From: Phycisphaerae bacterium
GTDB taxonomy: Bacteria; Planctomycetota; Phycisphaerae; UBA1845; PWPN01
Assembly (NCBI GenBank): GCA_003557125.1
Contig: PWPN01000328.1
Coordinates: 1 to 9,544, forward strand
Direction of reading: 5' to 3'
Length of the DNA: 9,544 bases
Shown: positions 1 through 6,039 of the stretch, piece by piece
Numbering within the stretch: position 1 is the first letter of the stretch
How the letters are laid out: every line of letters begins with the position of its first letter
Position numbers and translations under genes: made by a program
The notes under the pieces: model-generated
Told to the model about the DNA's origin: nothing
What the model saw: the letters and a program-made list of their open reading frames with translations, nothing else
Database searches by the model: none

Positions 1-421
1 GATCGCACTCGTGCTGCCAGACGCGTGCGAGCAGATCCTCGGCCTCGACATCGACCGGTCGGCCTTGCACGTCCAGTGCCCGCATCCGGCATCGACGGGC
101 CCGCCGTACCGTGACGGTCACATCCGGAATGGACAGGCAGCCTTCTTCGCCCTCGACCGCCCCGGTCAGGTCGTAGAGTTCCGGGTTCACGTAGACCTGG
201 TCATCCTGCGGCTCGCCTGTGATATTGCAGACGAAAATCCGGGCCGGCACCCCGATTTGAGGCCCCGCCAGGCCGATGCCGTTCCCCGCGCGCATCGTCC
301 GCACCATCCGCTCAGCCAGTGTTTTCAGCTCGCCGTCGAAGTGAGCGAAAGGCTCGCATACCTGGCGGAGACGCGGATCCGGGTAAACGACAATCGGGTC
401 GGCAACTGGCTGATCCGTCAT
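1..421 (-). CDS. def: Peptide deformylase, 3' end cut off by window edge
   Basis: This enzyme is a cytosolic metalloprotease that removes the formyl group from the N-terminal formyl-methionine of new proteins. Reading the minus strand from ATG at 421-419 gives 140 residues plus one base. All three metal-site motifs are visible. GIGLAGPQ lies at residues 48-55 (the family usually has GIGLAAPQ), EGCLS at 93-97 carries the metal-binding Cys95, and QHECD at 136-140 is followed by a C that can begin the expected final His codon of the HExxH site. About 25-40 C-terminal residues are missing beyond the left edge. I chose the start because GGAG at 435-432 lies 10 nt upstream and the alignment to the family begins within the first few residues (a DPIVVYPDPRLR-type N-terminus). 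It is transcribed away from the TPR gene. Identification is firm; it is incomplete only because of the window border. Confidence 0.96.
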   Translation of the reverse strand, partial: MTDQPVADPIVVYPDPRLRQVCEPFAHFDGELKTLAERMVRTMRAGNGIGLAGPQIGVPARIFVCNITGEPQDDQVYVNPELYDLTGAVEGEEGCLSIPDVTVTVRRARRCRMRALDVQGRPVDVEAEDLLARVWQHECD

Positions 422-480
422 AAACACGCAACTCCGAAGTCTACGCTCGACAGGGCTGTCGGCTGCGGGGACGTCCTCTA

Positions 481-494
481 CCGGCTTCGGCCGG
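481..494 (-). other. UUCG/CGAA hairpin in the def leader
   Basis: CCGGC-TTCG-GCCGG is a perfect 5-bp stem with a 4-nt loop. In the predicted def transcript it would sit close to the 5' end, with loop CGAA. It may stabilise the 5' end of the mRNA or simply be chance in GC-rich DNA. There is no T-run, so it is not an intrinsic terminator. Confidence 0.35.
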
Positions 495-509
495 CTGTGC
501 CCGCACTTT

Positions 510-538
510 ATTGTAGCACGCCGACGCATCGACAACAG
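510..538 (-). promoter_or_regulatory. Probable promoter of def
   Basis: On the minus strand a TACAAT -10 box (515-510) lies 17 bp downstream of CTGTTG (538-533), a weak -35 match. Transcription would start near 503 and give a leader of about 80 nt before the def ATG. The -10 is 5/6 to the sigma70 consensus and the -35 about 3/6. Confidence 0.5.
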
Positions 539-570
539 CCCCGATAAGCAGCGCCGCAGCAGAGCCCGCC

Positions 571-599
571 TTGACCCTTTTCAGGTCGTAAATTACGAT
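571..599 (+). promoter_or_regulatory. Promoter of the TPR gene - rpsT unit
   Basis: TTGACC (571-576) and TACGAT (594-599) are separated by exactly 17 bp, a good sigma70-type promoter. The start would be near 606, giving a leader of about 158 nt before the TPR gene. A dyad CGTAA-A-TTACG (587-597) overlaps the -10 and could be an operator or chance. Together with the minus-strand promoter at 510-538, this makes a compact divergent promoter region. The rest of the 422-763 gap shows nothing coding that I can support. Confidence 0.6.
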
Positions 600-763
600 A
601 ATTAAGCATTTATGCCCAGATTCGCAGGGTCGGGCAGTATCCATTGACCCGGGGGTCGCTGCCTACGATCGGCGAAGGATGGCACGAAGCCGAGCGTTTG
701 TTGTAAAAACGCTATTCCAGCGGCTGTGGCCCATTCGATTTTCTTTGTGAATTGCAGAAGCTG

Positions 764-2218
764 ATGAGTACAACACCCGATCAACCTGCCGGCGGCGCAG
801 CTGCCATGACTCCATCCTTCAGCGACGTGGAGATCGCCAAAGCGCGTCAATGGTTCCGTAAAGGCCAGGAGTTGGCTGGCAAGAAAAATTACGATTACGC
901 GGTGGAAAGCTACATCAACGGGCTGAATTTCTGGCCGGAAGCCGTCGAGGAAGGCCATAAACCCTGCCGGGCGGCCGCCCTGTTTCGCGGCACCAAAAAG
1001 ACTACCCTGGCTGACCGGATCCGCCTGAAAGCCAGCGGCCGGGACCCGAAAAAAGCGATGCTTGCTGCCGAAACCCTGCTGGCCAAGGAACCGGGCAACA
1101 TCGGCCACATGGAGATCGTGTTCCGCAACGCCTTCAAGGCCGGCTTCCCGCAGACGTTCATGTGGATCGGTGAGTTGCTCTCCGAAGCGACCGAGGCCGA
1201 GGCCAAATCGAATCCCGATCGCTTCGCACTGATCGGCAAGACCTACGAGGAATTCGCCAACCAGATCGAAGGCACGGACCCGGCCTTGGCCATCGTCGCC
1301 CTGGAGCGCTCAGTCCGGGCGTTGACCTGTCTCCAGAGCCTCAAACCCCAGGACCTGGGCATCTCGACGCATCTGCGGGATGTGGCTGGCAAATTGACGA
1401 TTCTCAAGGGCAAATACGGGACGGCCGAGTCGTTCCGGGAATCGGTCCATGACAGCGAGAGCCAGCGGGAACTGCACGACCGGGATCGGCTTTTTCAGTC
1501 CGAACAGCGGGTCGATCAACTCATCGTGCAAGCCCGTCAACGGTACGAGGAAAACCCGACCGACCGCAACACGATCACTGCGCTGGTCAATGCCCTGTGC
1601 AAGAGGGAAAAAGAGGTCAGCGAGAACGAGGCCATCGAGATCCTTCTCAAGGCGCACGAAGCGACCGGCGAATATCGCTATAAGATGCAGGCGGACGACA
1701 TCCGGATGGCCCAGTTCCGCCGGAAACTCCGCCAGATCCAGGCCGGGGGAGACGCCCAGGCCATCCGGCAGGTCCGCCTGGATCAGCTGCGTTTCGAGCT
1801 TCAGGCCTACAAAGAACGCTGCAGCCAGTATCCCACGGACATGCGGCTCCGCTATCAGTTGGGGCTGCGACTGTTCCGGGCGGGCAGGTTCGATGATGCC
1901 ATTCCGGTCCTCCAGGAGGCGCGGAGCGACCCTAAAGCCCGTGTTCAGTGTAACTTATATGTCGGCCGATGCTTTTTTGAGAAGGGGTATTACTCCCAAG
2001 CGATCGAAACATATAACCAGGCCCTTCGCGTCCATGAGACGCCCGACGATGACTTGGGTAAAGAGGTACTGTATCGCCTTGGGCTGGCCTACGAGAAGAA
2101 CGGCCAGACCGAGGACGCCTTGCAAAGCTACGGCCAGCTCATACAATGGGACTACAACTATCGCAACGGCGAGGTTCGCAAACGGCTGGACGCCCTCAAA
2201 ACCACGGATATCTCGTAA
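764..2218 (+). CDS. TPR-repeat protein of unknown partner
   Basis: This is a 484-residue soluble protein without signal peptide or membrane segments. One TPR-like helix pair lies at about residues 25-60 (WFRKGQEL...YDYAVESYINGL). Three clearer TPR units lie at about 362-393, 396-429 and 436-469, with the usual G/A-Y-A pattern (RFDDAIPVL, YYSQAIETYNQAL, QTEDALQSYGQLI). The middle, about 225-350, is charged and helical and may form a coiled coil. TPRs are protein-docking scaffolds, so no enzymatic role can be given. I prefer ATG at 764 over an in-frame TTG at 752; both have only a weak purine-rich ribosome site (AGAAG at 756-760), so the start is uncertain by a few residues. A further in-frame ATG lies at 806. 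It is 98 bp upstream of rpsT with no terminator between, so the two are probably co-transcribed, which hints at a translation-linked role (inference). Confidence 0.85.
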   Translation: MSTTPDQPAGGAAAMTPSFSDVEIAKARQWFRKGQELAGKKNYDYAVESYINGLNFWPEAVEEGHKPCRAAALFRGTKKTTLADRIRLKASGRDPKKAMLAAETLLAKEPGNIGHMEIVFRNAFKAGFPQTFMWIGELLSEATEAEAKSNPDRFALIGKTYEEFANQIEGTDPALAIVALERSVRALTCLQSLKPQDLGISTHLRDVAGKLTILKGKYGTAESFRESVHDSESQRELHDRDRLFQSEQRVDQLIVQARQRYEENPTDRNTITALVNALCKREKEVSENEAIEILLKAHEATGEYRYKMQADDIRMAQFRRKLRQIQAGGDAQAIRQVRLDQLRFELQAYKERCSQYPTDMRLRYQLGLRLFRAGRFDDAIPVLQEARSDPKARVQCNLYVGRCFFEKGYYSQAIETYNQALRVHETPDDDLGKEVLYRLGLAYEKNGQTEDALQSYGQLIQWDYNYRNGEVRKRLDALKTTDIS

Positions 2219-2258
2219 CAGATACCCGGCGGGTGACGTCTGGGATGGTATTTATCAA

Positions 2259-2277
2259 GAACGCTGTGAAAGCGTTC
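2259..2277 (+). promoter_or_regulatory. Perfect hairpin in the rpsT leader
   Basis: GAACGCT-GTGAA-AGCGTTC forms a 7-bp perfect stem with a 5-nt loop. It ends 25 nt before the rpsT Shine-Dalgarno. There is no T-run after it, so it is not an intrinsic terminator. S20 is known in other bacteria to repress its own translation, so a leader structure here is a candidate autoregulatory site; that role is inference. It could also be an RNA processing site between the two genes. Confidence 0.45.
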
Positions 2278-2316
2278 GATGGGTCGGTGGGTTACAAGCT
2301 TCAGGAGTAGCGATCG

Positions 2317-2589
2317 GTGGCACATTCCCTGTCCGCCAAGAAGCGGATTCGTCAGAACGTGAAGCGTCGGGCGCTCAACCGGGCGCGTAAGAATCAGGTC
2401 CGTCTCTCGGTTCGCGGTCTGGACGAAGCGCTCCAGGGCGGCGATCGTGAGAAGGCGCAGTCGGCCCTGAAGACCGCGATCAAGAAAATCGACCAGGTGA
2501 CCGCCAAGGGGACGATGCACGCCAATACGGCCAGCCGCAGGAAATCCCGGCTCCAGAAGCGCTTCAACGCAGCCTTCGCCGACGCGTGA
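2317..2589 (+). CDS. rpsT: 30S ribosomal protein S20
   Basis: This is a 90-residue, strongly basic, all-helical primary-binding protein of the small subunit, which contacts 16S rRNA. The N-terminus MAHSLSAKKRIRQNVKRRALNRA and the C-terminal NTASRRKSRLQKRFN segment are typical of the family, and the length is normal (85-90). It starts with GTG at 2317, preceded by AGGAG (2303-2307) at a 9-nt spacing; the codons right after the GTG match the conserved start of S20, so the non-ATG start is secure. GTG starts in rpsT are thought to help feedback control of S20 synthesis (E. coli uses UUG). It follows the TPR gene and precedes a terminator, with no own promoter visible. Confidence 0.97.
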   Translation: MAHSLSAKKRIRQNVKRRALNRARKNQVRLSVRGLDEALQGGDREKAQSALKTAIKKIDQVTAKGTMHANTASRRKSRLQKRFNAAFADA

Positions 2590-2705
2590 GAGCCCCGAAT
2601 CGGGGGTGCAGCAGGGCGACTGGGTGTTAAAGGCCGGCGAGGACGCGCGCCGTTTCGCGGTTGCGAACGATGCCCTGTCGATGGATGAATCGCGCGACAA
2701 CGCAT

Positions 2706-2732
2706 GCGGGCGACGTGTTCGCCCGCTTTTTT
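2706..2732 (+). terminator. Intrinsic terminator after rpsT
   Basis: GCGGGCGA-CGTGT-TCGCCCGC is a perfect 8-bp GC-rich stem with a 5-nt loop, followed at once by six T (2727-2732). This is a textbook Rho-independent terminator on the plus strand. It ends the TPR-rpsT transcript and separates it from the downstream methyltransferase. A smaller dyad, CCCCG-AAT-CGGGG, lies just after the rpsT stop but has no T-run. The stretch 2590-2705 holds no gene I can support. Confidence 0.9.
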
Positions 2733-2812
2733 CTGCGCAGAATCCGGGGCAGCTGCTGATCGTACGGCAGTTTGCATTTCTACCACGAGCCGCTTCTGGA
2801 TGGTCCGATCCG

Positions 2813-3388
2813 ATGAGTTCCGCAGCCCGATCCGATGATCGACCTTACGTGAGCCGGGGAGGCGAAAAGCTGGCCGCGGCCCTGGAGGCGTTCGGCATCG
2901 ATCCCGCGGGGGCGATCTGTGCGGATCTCGGATGCAACGTGGGCGGCTTCACGGACGCCCTGCTGAGGCATGGGGCCGTCCGAGTCTATGCGATCGACAC
3001 GGGATACGGCACGCTGGACTACCGTTTGCGAACCGACCCGCGCGTCGTGGTGCTCGAACGCACCAATGCGATGCACGTCACGCTCGATGAGCCGGTCGAC
3101 CTGGCGGTCGTCGATGTCGGCTGGACACGTCAGCGCCACATCCTGCCCAATGCCGCACGGCTGCTCAAACGCGACGGGCGGATCGTGACACTCATCAAAC
3201 CGCACTATGAGGCAGACAAGCACGAACTGCACAAAGGGGTGGTGCCCGCGCCTCTCGTGGAGGACGTTCTGGAACGGGCTTGTGGGTCGATGGCCGAGCT
3301 GGATCTGACCCTTCTGGCGATTCTGCCGAGCCCCATCGTCGGTCAAAAAGGCAATCGCGAGTACCTCGCGTTGCTGACGCGGTCGTGA
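2813..3388 (+). CDS. TlyA/FtsJ-type RNA 2'-O-methyltransferase without S4 domain
   Basis: This 191-residue SAM-dependent methyltransferase is related to TlyA (COG1189), which 2'-O-methylates cytidines in 16S and 23S rRNA. Visible are the linker YVSRGGEKL (12-20), the SAM motif ADLGCNVGGFTDALL (37-51), the TlyA stretch DTGYGTLDYRLRTDPRVV (62-79) and ERTN (82-85). A catalytic K-D-K-E set can be placed at K19, D101, K129 (LIKPHYEA) and E183 (NREYL), with spacing close to that of TlyA. The family normally has an S4 RNA-binding domain of about 60 residues in front. Here the frame can be extended upstream to about 2606, but that extension runs through the terminator at 2706-2732 and contains no S4 pattern, so I place the start at ATG 2813. 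That start has no strong Shine-Dalgarno. The RNA target is therefore open. It ends 11 bp from the convergent transporter gene. Confidence 0.85.
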   Translation: MSSAARSDDRPYVSRGGEKLAAALEAFGIDPAGAICADLGCNVGGFTDALLRHGAVRVYAIDTGYGTLDYRLRTDPRVVVLERTNAMHVTLDEPVDLAVVDVGWTRQRHILPNAARLLKRDGRIVTLIKPHYEADKHELHKGVVPAPLVEDVLERACGSMAELDLTLLAILPSPIVGQKGNREYLALLTRS

Positions 3389-3399
3389 GACCACGATTC

Positions 3400-4956
3400 T
3401 CAGGCCCATTTTCGAAGTTTGCGCTCGACAAGGCGGATGCCGAGACTCAAGGCGATGGCCATGGCTGCGGCCGGGACGGCTCCGAGCAGGGTGAGTCGGG
3501 AATCGTTGCGGGCCAGTCCGCGGCTGATGAAGTCGCCCAGGCCGCCGGCGCCGATGTACGTGGAGAGCGTCGCGATTCCGACGGTCCAGACGGTCGAGGT
3601 CCGGATGCCGGCGATCACGACCGGCAGCGCGAGAGGCAGTTCGACGATGCGCAGCCGTTGGGTGTAGCTCATGCCCAGGCTGTTGGCGGCCTCGACCATG
3701 GCCGGCGATACCTCCTGGAGGCCCGTGTAGGTATTGACGACGATCGGCAGCAGGGCATAGAGCACCAGGGCGGTGATCGCGGGGATCGTTCCGAGCACGC
3801 CGTAAACTGCGAAAAGGAAAGCCAACATCGCCAGGCTCGGGATCGTCTGGACGGTTTCAGTCAGGGCTACGAGCGTACCGCGCGCACGGGGATGGCGGTG
3901 GATGATGATTCCGCCGGGGATGCCCACGAGCACGGAGATGAACATCGCGATGCCCGTGAGGCGAAGGTGCTCGAGCGTCTTGATGAGCAGTGCAGGGCGC
4001 TGCCGGGCGAGGAACTGCCCGAACGTTTCCACCTGTACGATCGTGGTCGGATCGTCCGGCTGCGGTACGGCTGCGGTCGCATCCTGCCGGGCCTCGATCC
4101 ATTCGCGCGCGACGCGGGATGGCGGGAGGCGGAGCTCGTCGACGTCGTGATTGAGTTTTCGCATCGCGGCGTCGTCGATCGTCCCTGCCAGCGGGGCCAG
4201 CGCGTCTCGGATCTCCGGGTGACGCGCGAGCGTATCGCGTCGCAGAACGGGCGCTGCGTCGTACGGCGGAAACACGCCTCGGTCGTCGACGAGCAGATGG
4301 AGTGCATAAGCCTCGATGCGTCCATCCGTGGCGAATGCGCTGATGAGATCCACCTGCCCGTCGGCCAACGCCCGGTACATGAGCCCGGGATCCATGTCCA
4401 TCGTACGGCCGAAAGAGAGCGCATACGCTCGTTGGAGAGCCGGATAGCCGTCCGGGCGTGTCACGAACTCGCTCGTGAACCCGGCGGTCAACGTTCCGGC
4501 TGCATCCGCCAGGTCGCTGACGCTTGTCCAGCCGTGGTCGGCTGCCGTCTCGGCGCGGATAGCCAACGCATACGTGTTGTTGAAACCGACGGGCGGCAAC
4601 CACTCCAGGTCGAAGTTTTCCCGATAGGCGCGGGCGACCGTCTGAAAGACTGTGTCGCGATCGCGCTGGACCTCGCGTTCCAGAATGTCGACAAGGGCGG
4701 TGCCCGTGTATTCGACGTAAATATCGATCTGATCGCGGACCAGCGCCGAATGGCAGATGCCCGTTCCGCCCAGCCCGAACCTGCGCTCGACGGTAAGATC
4801 GGTGTGGCGTTCGATGAGCTGGGCGACGAGCTCGCCGAGAATCTCCTGTTCGGTGAAATTCTTGGCCCCCACCCGGACGGTGCCAAGCTCCGCGGCCGGG
4901 ACGGTCGGCGCGAGGGCGAACAGGAACAGGACCGGCAGTGTGGCGATGCGGTTCAT
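3400..4956 (-). CDS. Osmolyte ABC importer: substrate-binding protein fused to permease
   Basis: This 518-residue protein joins two subunits of a glycine betaine/choline/carnitine-type importer (OpuC/OsmF/YehZ class). Residues 1-22 are a signal peptide (hydrophobic LPVLFLFALAPTVPAA, no lipobox Cys). Residues about 24-285 form the periplasmic binding domain, with family marks VGAKNFTEQEIL (29-40) and DIYVEYTGTALV (78-89). Residues about 310-518 are the permease, with about five or six membrane segments and the EAA loop (EAANSLGM at 422-429, then ELPLALP) that docks the ATPase. The order binding domain first, permease second is the reverse of the better known OpuABC and EgtU fusions. ATG at 4956-4954 overlaps the ATPase stop (ATGA), implying translational coupling. 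The frame is open far upstream, but the signal peptide fixes the start. The ligand cannot be read from sequence; ergothioneine or another quaternary amine is also possible. Confidence 0.9.
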   Translation of the reverse strand: MNRIATLPVLFLFALAPTVPAAELGTVRVGAKNFTEQEILGELVAQLIERHTDLTVERRFGLGGTGICHSALVRDQIDIYVEYTGTALVDILEREVQRDRDTVFQTVARAYRENFDLEWLPPVGFNNTYALAIRAETAADHGWTSVSDLADAAGTLTAGFTSEFVTRPDGYPALQRAYALSFGRTMDMDPGLMYRALADGQVDLISAFATDGRIEAYALHLLVDDRGVFPPYDAAPVLRRDTLARHPEIRDALAPLAGTIDDAAMRKLNHDVDELRLPPSRVAREWIEARQDATAAVPQPDDPTTIVQVETFGQFLARQRPALLIKTLEHLRLTGIAMFISVLVGIPGGIIIHRHPRARGTLVALTETVQTIPSLAMLAFLFAVYGVLGTIPAITALVLYALLPIVVNTYTGLQEVSPAMVEAANSLGMSYTQRLRIVELPLALPVVIAGIRTSTVWTVGIATLSTYIGAGGLGDFISRGLARNDSRLTLLGAVPAAAMAIALSLGIRLVERKLRKWA

Positions 4957-5714
4957 GCGAAGTGGCCCGAAAAAGTGTCGAGTTGGCCTCGGACCCGACT
5001 GAAAAAGTCCTCGACGAAGGGGGTGGCCGGCTTGTCGAGGAGTTCCTCGATGGCTCCGACCTGCTGGACGGTCCCCTCGTGCATGACGGCGATGCGGTCG
5101 GCCAATGTCATCGCCTCGAAGACGTCGTGCGTGACGAAGACGATCGTTTTCTGTAGCTCGGCTTTGAGCCGTACGATCTCCTGCTGGAGCGTGTCGCGCG
5201 TGAGGGCGTCCAGCGCTCCGAAAGGCTCGTCCATGAGCAGGTAGGCAGGGTCGGTCGCCAAGGCCCGCGCGACGCCGATCCGCTGCTGTTGGCCTCCCGA
5301 CAAATGCTTCGGATAGCGATCGGCGAACGTGTCGGGGTCGAGGCCGACGACCTCCATCAGTTGCCTTGCCCGGTCGCCTTGAGCGGCCCGGCCGCGGCCG
5401 GCCAATCTTAGAGCGATGCTGACGTTCTGCTCGACGGTCATATGCGGAAACAGCCCGATCCCCTGGAACACGTAGCCGATGGATCGGCGCAGCTCGTCCC
5501 GGCCTCGTTCGCGGACGTCGCGCCCGTCGACCTCGATGGTCCCGGCGTCCGGCTCGATGAGGCGGTTGATCATTTTCAGGGTGGTGGTTTTGCCGCAACC
5601 GGACGAGCCGAGCAGTACGAGCGTCTCACCGGTGCGAATGTCCAGCGAGACCTCGCGCACCGCAAAGGTCTGTCCGCCGTCGAAGGATTTCGATACGCAG
5701 TCGAGTCGGATCAT
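4953..5714 (-). CDS. ABC transporter ATPase of the osmolyte importer (OpuCA/ProV-like)
   Basis: This 253-residue cytosolic ATPase powers the importer encoded just downstream. Motifs are complete: Walker A GSSGCGKT (36-43), Q-loop Q84 (YVFQGIGLFP), signature LSGGQQQR (138-145), Walker B YLLMDE (158-163), D-loop GALDA and switch His196 (VTHD). The phrase KMINRLIEPDAGTI is typical of the proline/betaine/choline subfamily. ProV, OpuAA and OpuCA carry about 110-160 extra C-terminal residues, including tandem CBS domains that sense ionic strength. This protein ends soon after the ATPase core (LDTFSGHFA) and lacks them. Osmotic control would therefore have to be mainly transcriptional, which fits the divergent MarR gene (inference). 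Start ATG 5714-5712 has a modest GGTGA ribosome site 7 nt upstream. It is the first gene of a two-gene operon. Confidence 0.93.
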   Translation of the reverse strand: MIRLDCVSKSFDGGQTFAVREVSLDIRTGETLVLLGSSGCGKTTTLKMINRLIEPDAGTIEVDGRDVRERGRDELRRSIGYVFQGIGLFPHMTVEQNVSIALRLAGRGRAAQGDRARQLMEVVGLDPDTFADRYPKHLSGGQQQRIGVARALATDPAYLLMDEPFGALDALTRDTLQQEIVRLKAELQKTIVFVTHDVFEAMTLADRIAVMHEGTVQQVGAIEELLDKPATPFVEDFFSRVRGQLDTFSGHFA

Positions 5715-5770
5715 GGAAACGTCACCACGTCGGGGTATCGCCCAAGGATAGCACTGCTTTCAAGGCCAAT

Positions 5771-5788
5771 TGGTTCGCGCACGAACCA
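5771..5788 (-). repeat. Hairpin/dyad in the importer leader
   Basis: TGGTTCG-CGCA-CGAACCA is a perfect inverted repeat with 7-bp arms and a 4-bp centre. It lies about 15-32 nt downstream of the predicted start of the importer transcript, so it could be an operator or a 5' RNA stem-loop. Confidence 0.5.
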
Positions 5789-5809
5789 GTAAGGCACATT
5801 AAAGTCAGA

Positions 5810-5818
5810 ATTATAACA
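5810..5818 (-). promoter_or_regulatory. Extended -10 promoter of the importer operon
   Basis: Reading the minus strand, TGTTATAAT (5818-5810) is a perfect extended -10 element (TG-N-TATAAT). No convincing -35 box lies 16-18 bp upstream, as is usual for this promoter class. The start would be near 5803, leaving a leader of about 90 nt before the ATPase ATG. Confidence 0.65.
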
Positions 5819-5824
5819 GAAATA
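5816..5824. promoter_or_regulatory. Possible MarR half-site over the importer promoter
   Basis: ACAGAAATA here is identical to 5969-5977, which is the right arm of the dyad at the marR promoter plus two bases. It covers the TGT of the importer's extended -10 element, so a bound regulator would block RNA polymerase. Only one arm is conserved, so this is a weak site at best. Confidence 0.4.
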
Positions 5825-5873
5825 GCTACATCACGAAAGATAACGCGATCGGCCCGAGGGGTTCCTTGAAATT

Positions 5874-5883
5874 ATCTTAAGAT
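5874..5883. repeat. Palindrome in the divergent region
   Basis: ATCTTAAGAT is a perfect 10-bp palindrome roughly midway between the two divergent promoters. About 30 bp further right is a looser inverted repeat, GAGCAA (5909-5914) and TTGCTC (5928-5933). Either could bind a regulator; neither is known to me as a named operator. Confidence 0.35.
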
Positions 5884-5959
5884 GGCCGAAAATATGTAAT
5901 CTCTTTATGAGCAAGAGCTTAGGCATATTGCTCGTTATCGGACGTACTTCTGAATAACT

Positions 5960-5975
5960 TTTCTGTTGACAGAAA
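5960..5975. promoter_or_regulatory. Perfect dyad over the marR -35: probable operator
   Basis: TTTCTGT-TG-ACAGAAA has 7-bp perfect arms around a 2-bp centre, the size and symmetry expected for a MarR-family dimer site. It fully contains the TTGACA box at 5966-5971, so binding would block polymerase and give autorepression. The binding itself is inferred. Confidence 0.6.
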
Positions 5976-5995
5976 TATGCTTCGTGATCTATTAT
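5966..5995 (+). promoter_or_regulatory. Promoter of the marR gene
   Basis: TTGACA (5966-5971), the exact sigma70 -35 consensus, is followed after 18 bp by TATTAT (5990-5995), 5/6 to the -10 consensus. The start would lie near 6002. This places the upstream in-frame ATG at 5977 outside the transcript and supports ATG 6040 as the true start of the regulator. Confidence 0.7.
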
Positions 5996-6039
5996 ATCGC
6001 ATTCAACATTCAGCGGTTATCCTGAGGGCACTAAGAGAA

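Noticed and set aside
11..547. 178-residue open frame on the plus strand at the left edge
   Set aside because: It is the antisense of the peptide deformylase gene, which carries all three diagnostic motifs.
441..644. 67-residue minus-strand frame upstream of def
   Set aside because: It overlaps both predicted divergent promoters, has no recognisable motif and looks like intergenic translation.
644..669. Second TTGACC...TACGAT pair upstream of the TPR gene
   Set aside because: The spacer is only 14 bp, too short for a normal sigma70 promoter; the pair at 571-599 has 17 bp.
1449..2390. 313-residue open frame on the plus strand overlapping the TPR gene and rpsT
   Set aside because: It is Arg/Ser/Pro-rich frame-shadow sequence that would overlap rpsT; no motif supports it.
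3280..5244. 654-residue open frame on the plus strand opposite the importer genes
   Set aside because: Its translation is Arg/Asp/Gly-rich with no domain pattern and it lies fully opposite two well-recognised genes; long antisense frames are common in GC-rich DNA.
4957..5598. In-frame N-terminal extension of the binding-protein/permease fusion
   Set aside because: It would run through the ATPase gene in another frame; the signal peptide at MNRIATLPVLF and the ATGA overlap fix the start at 4956.
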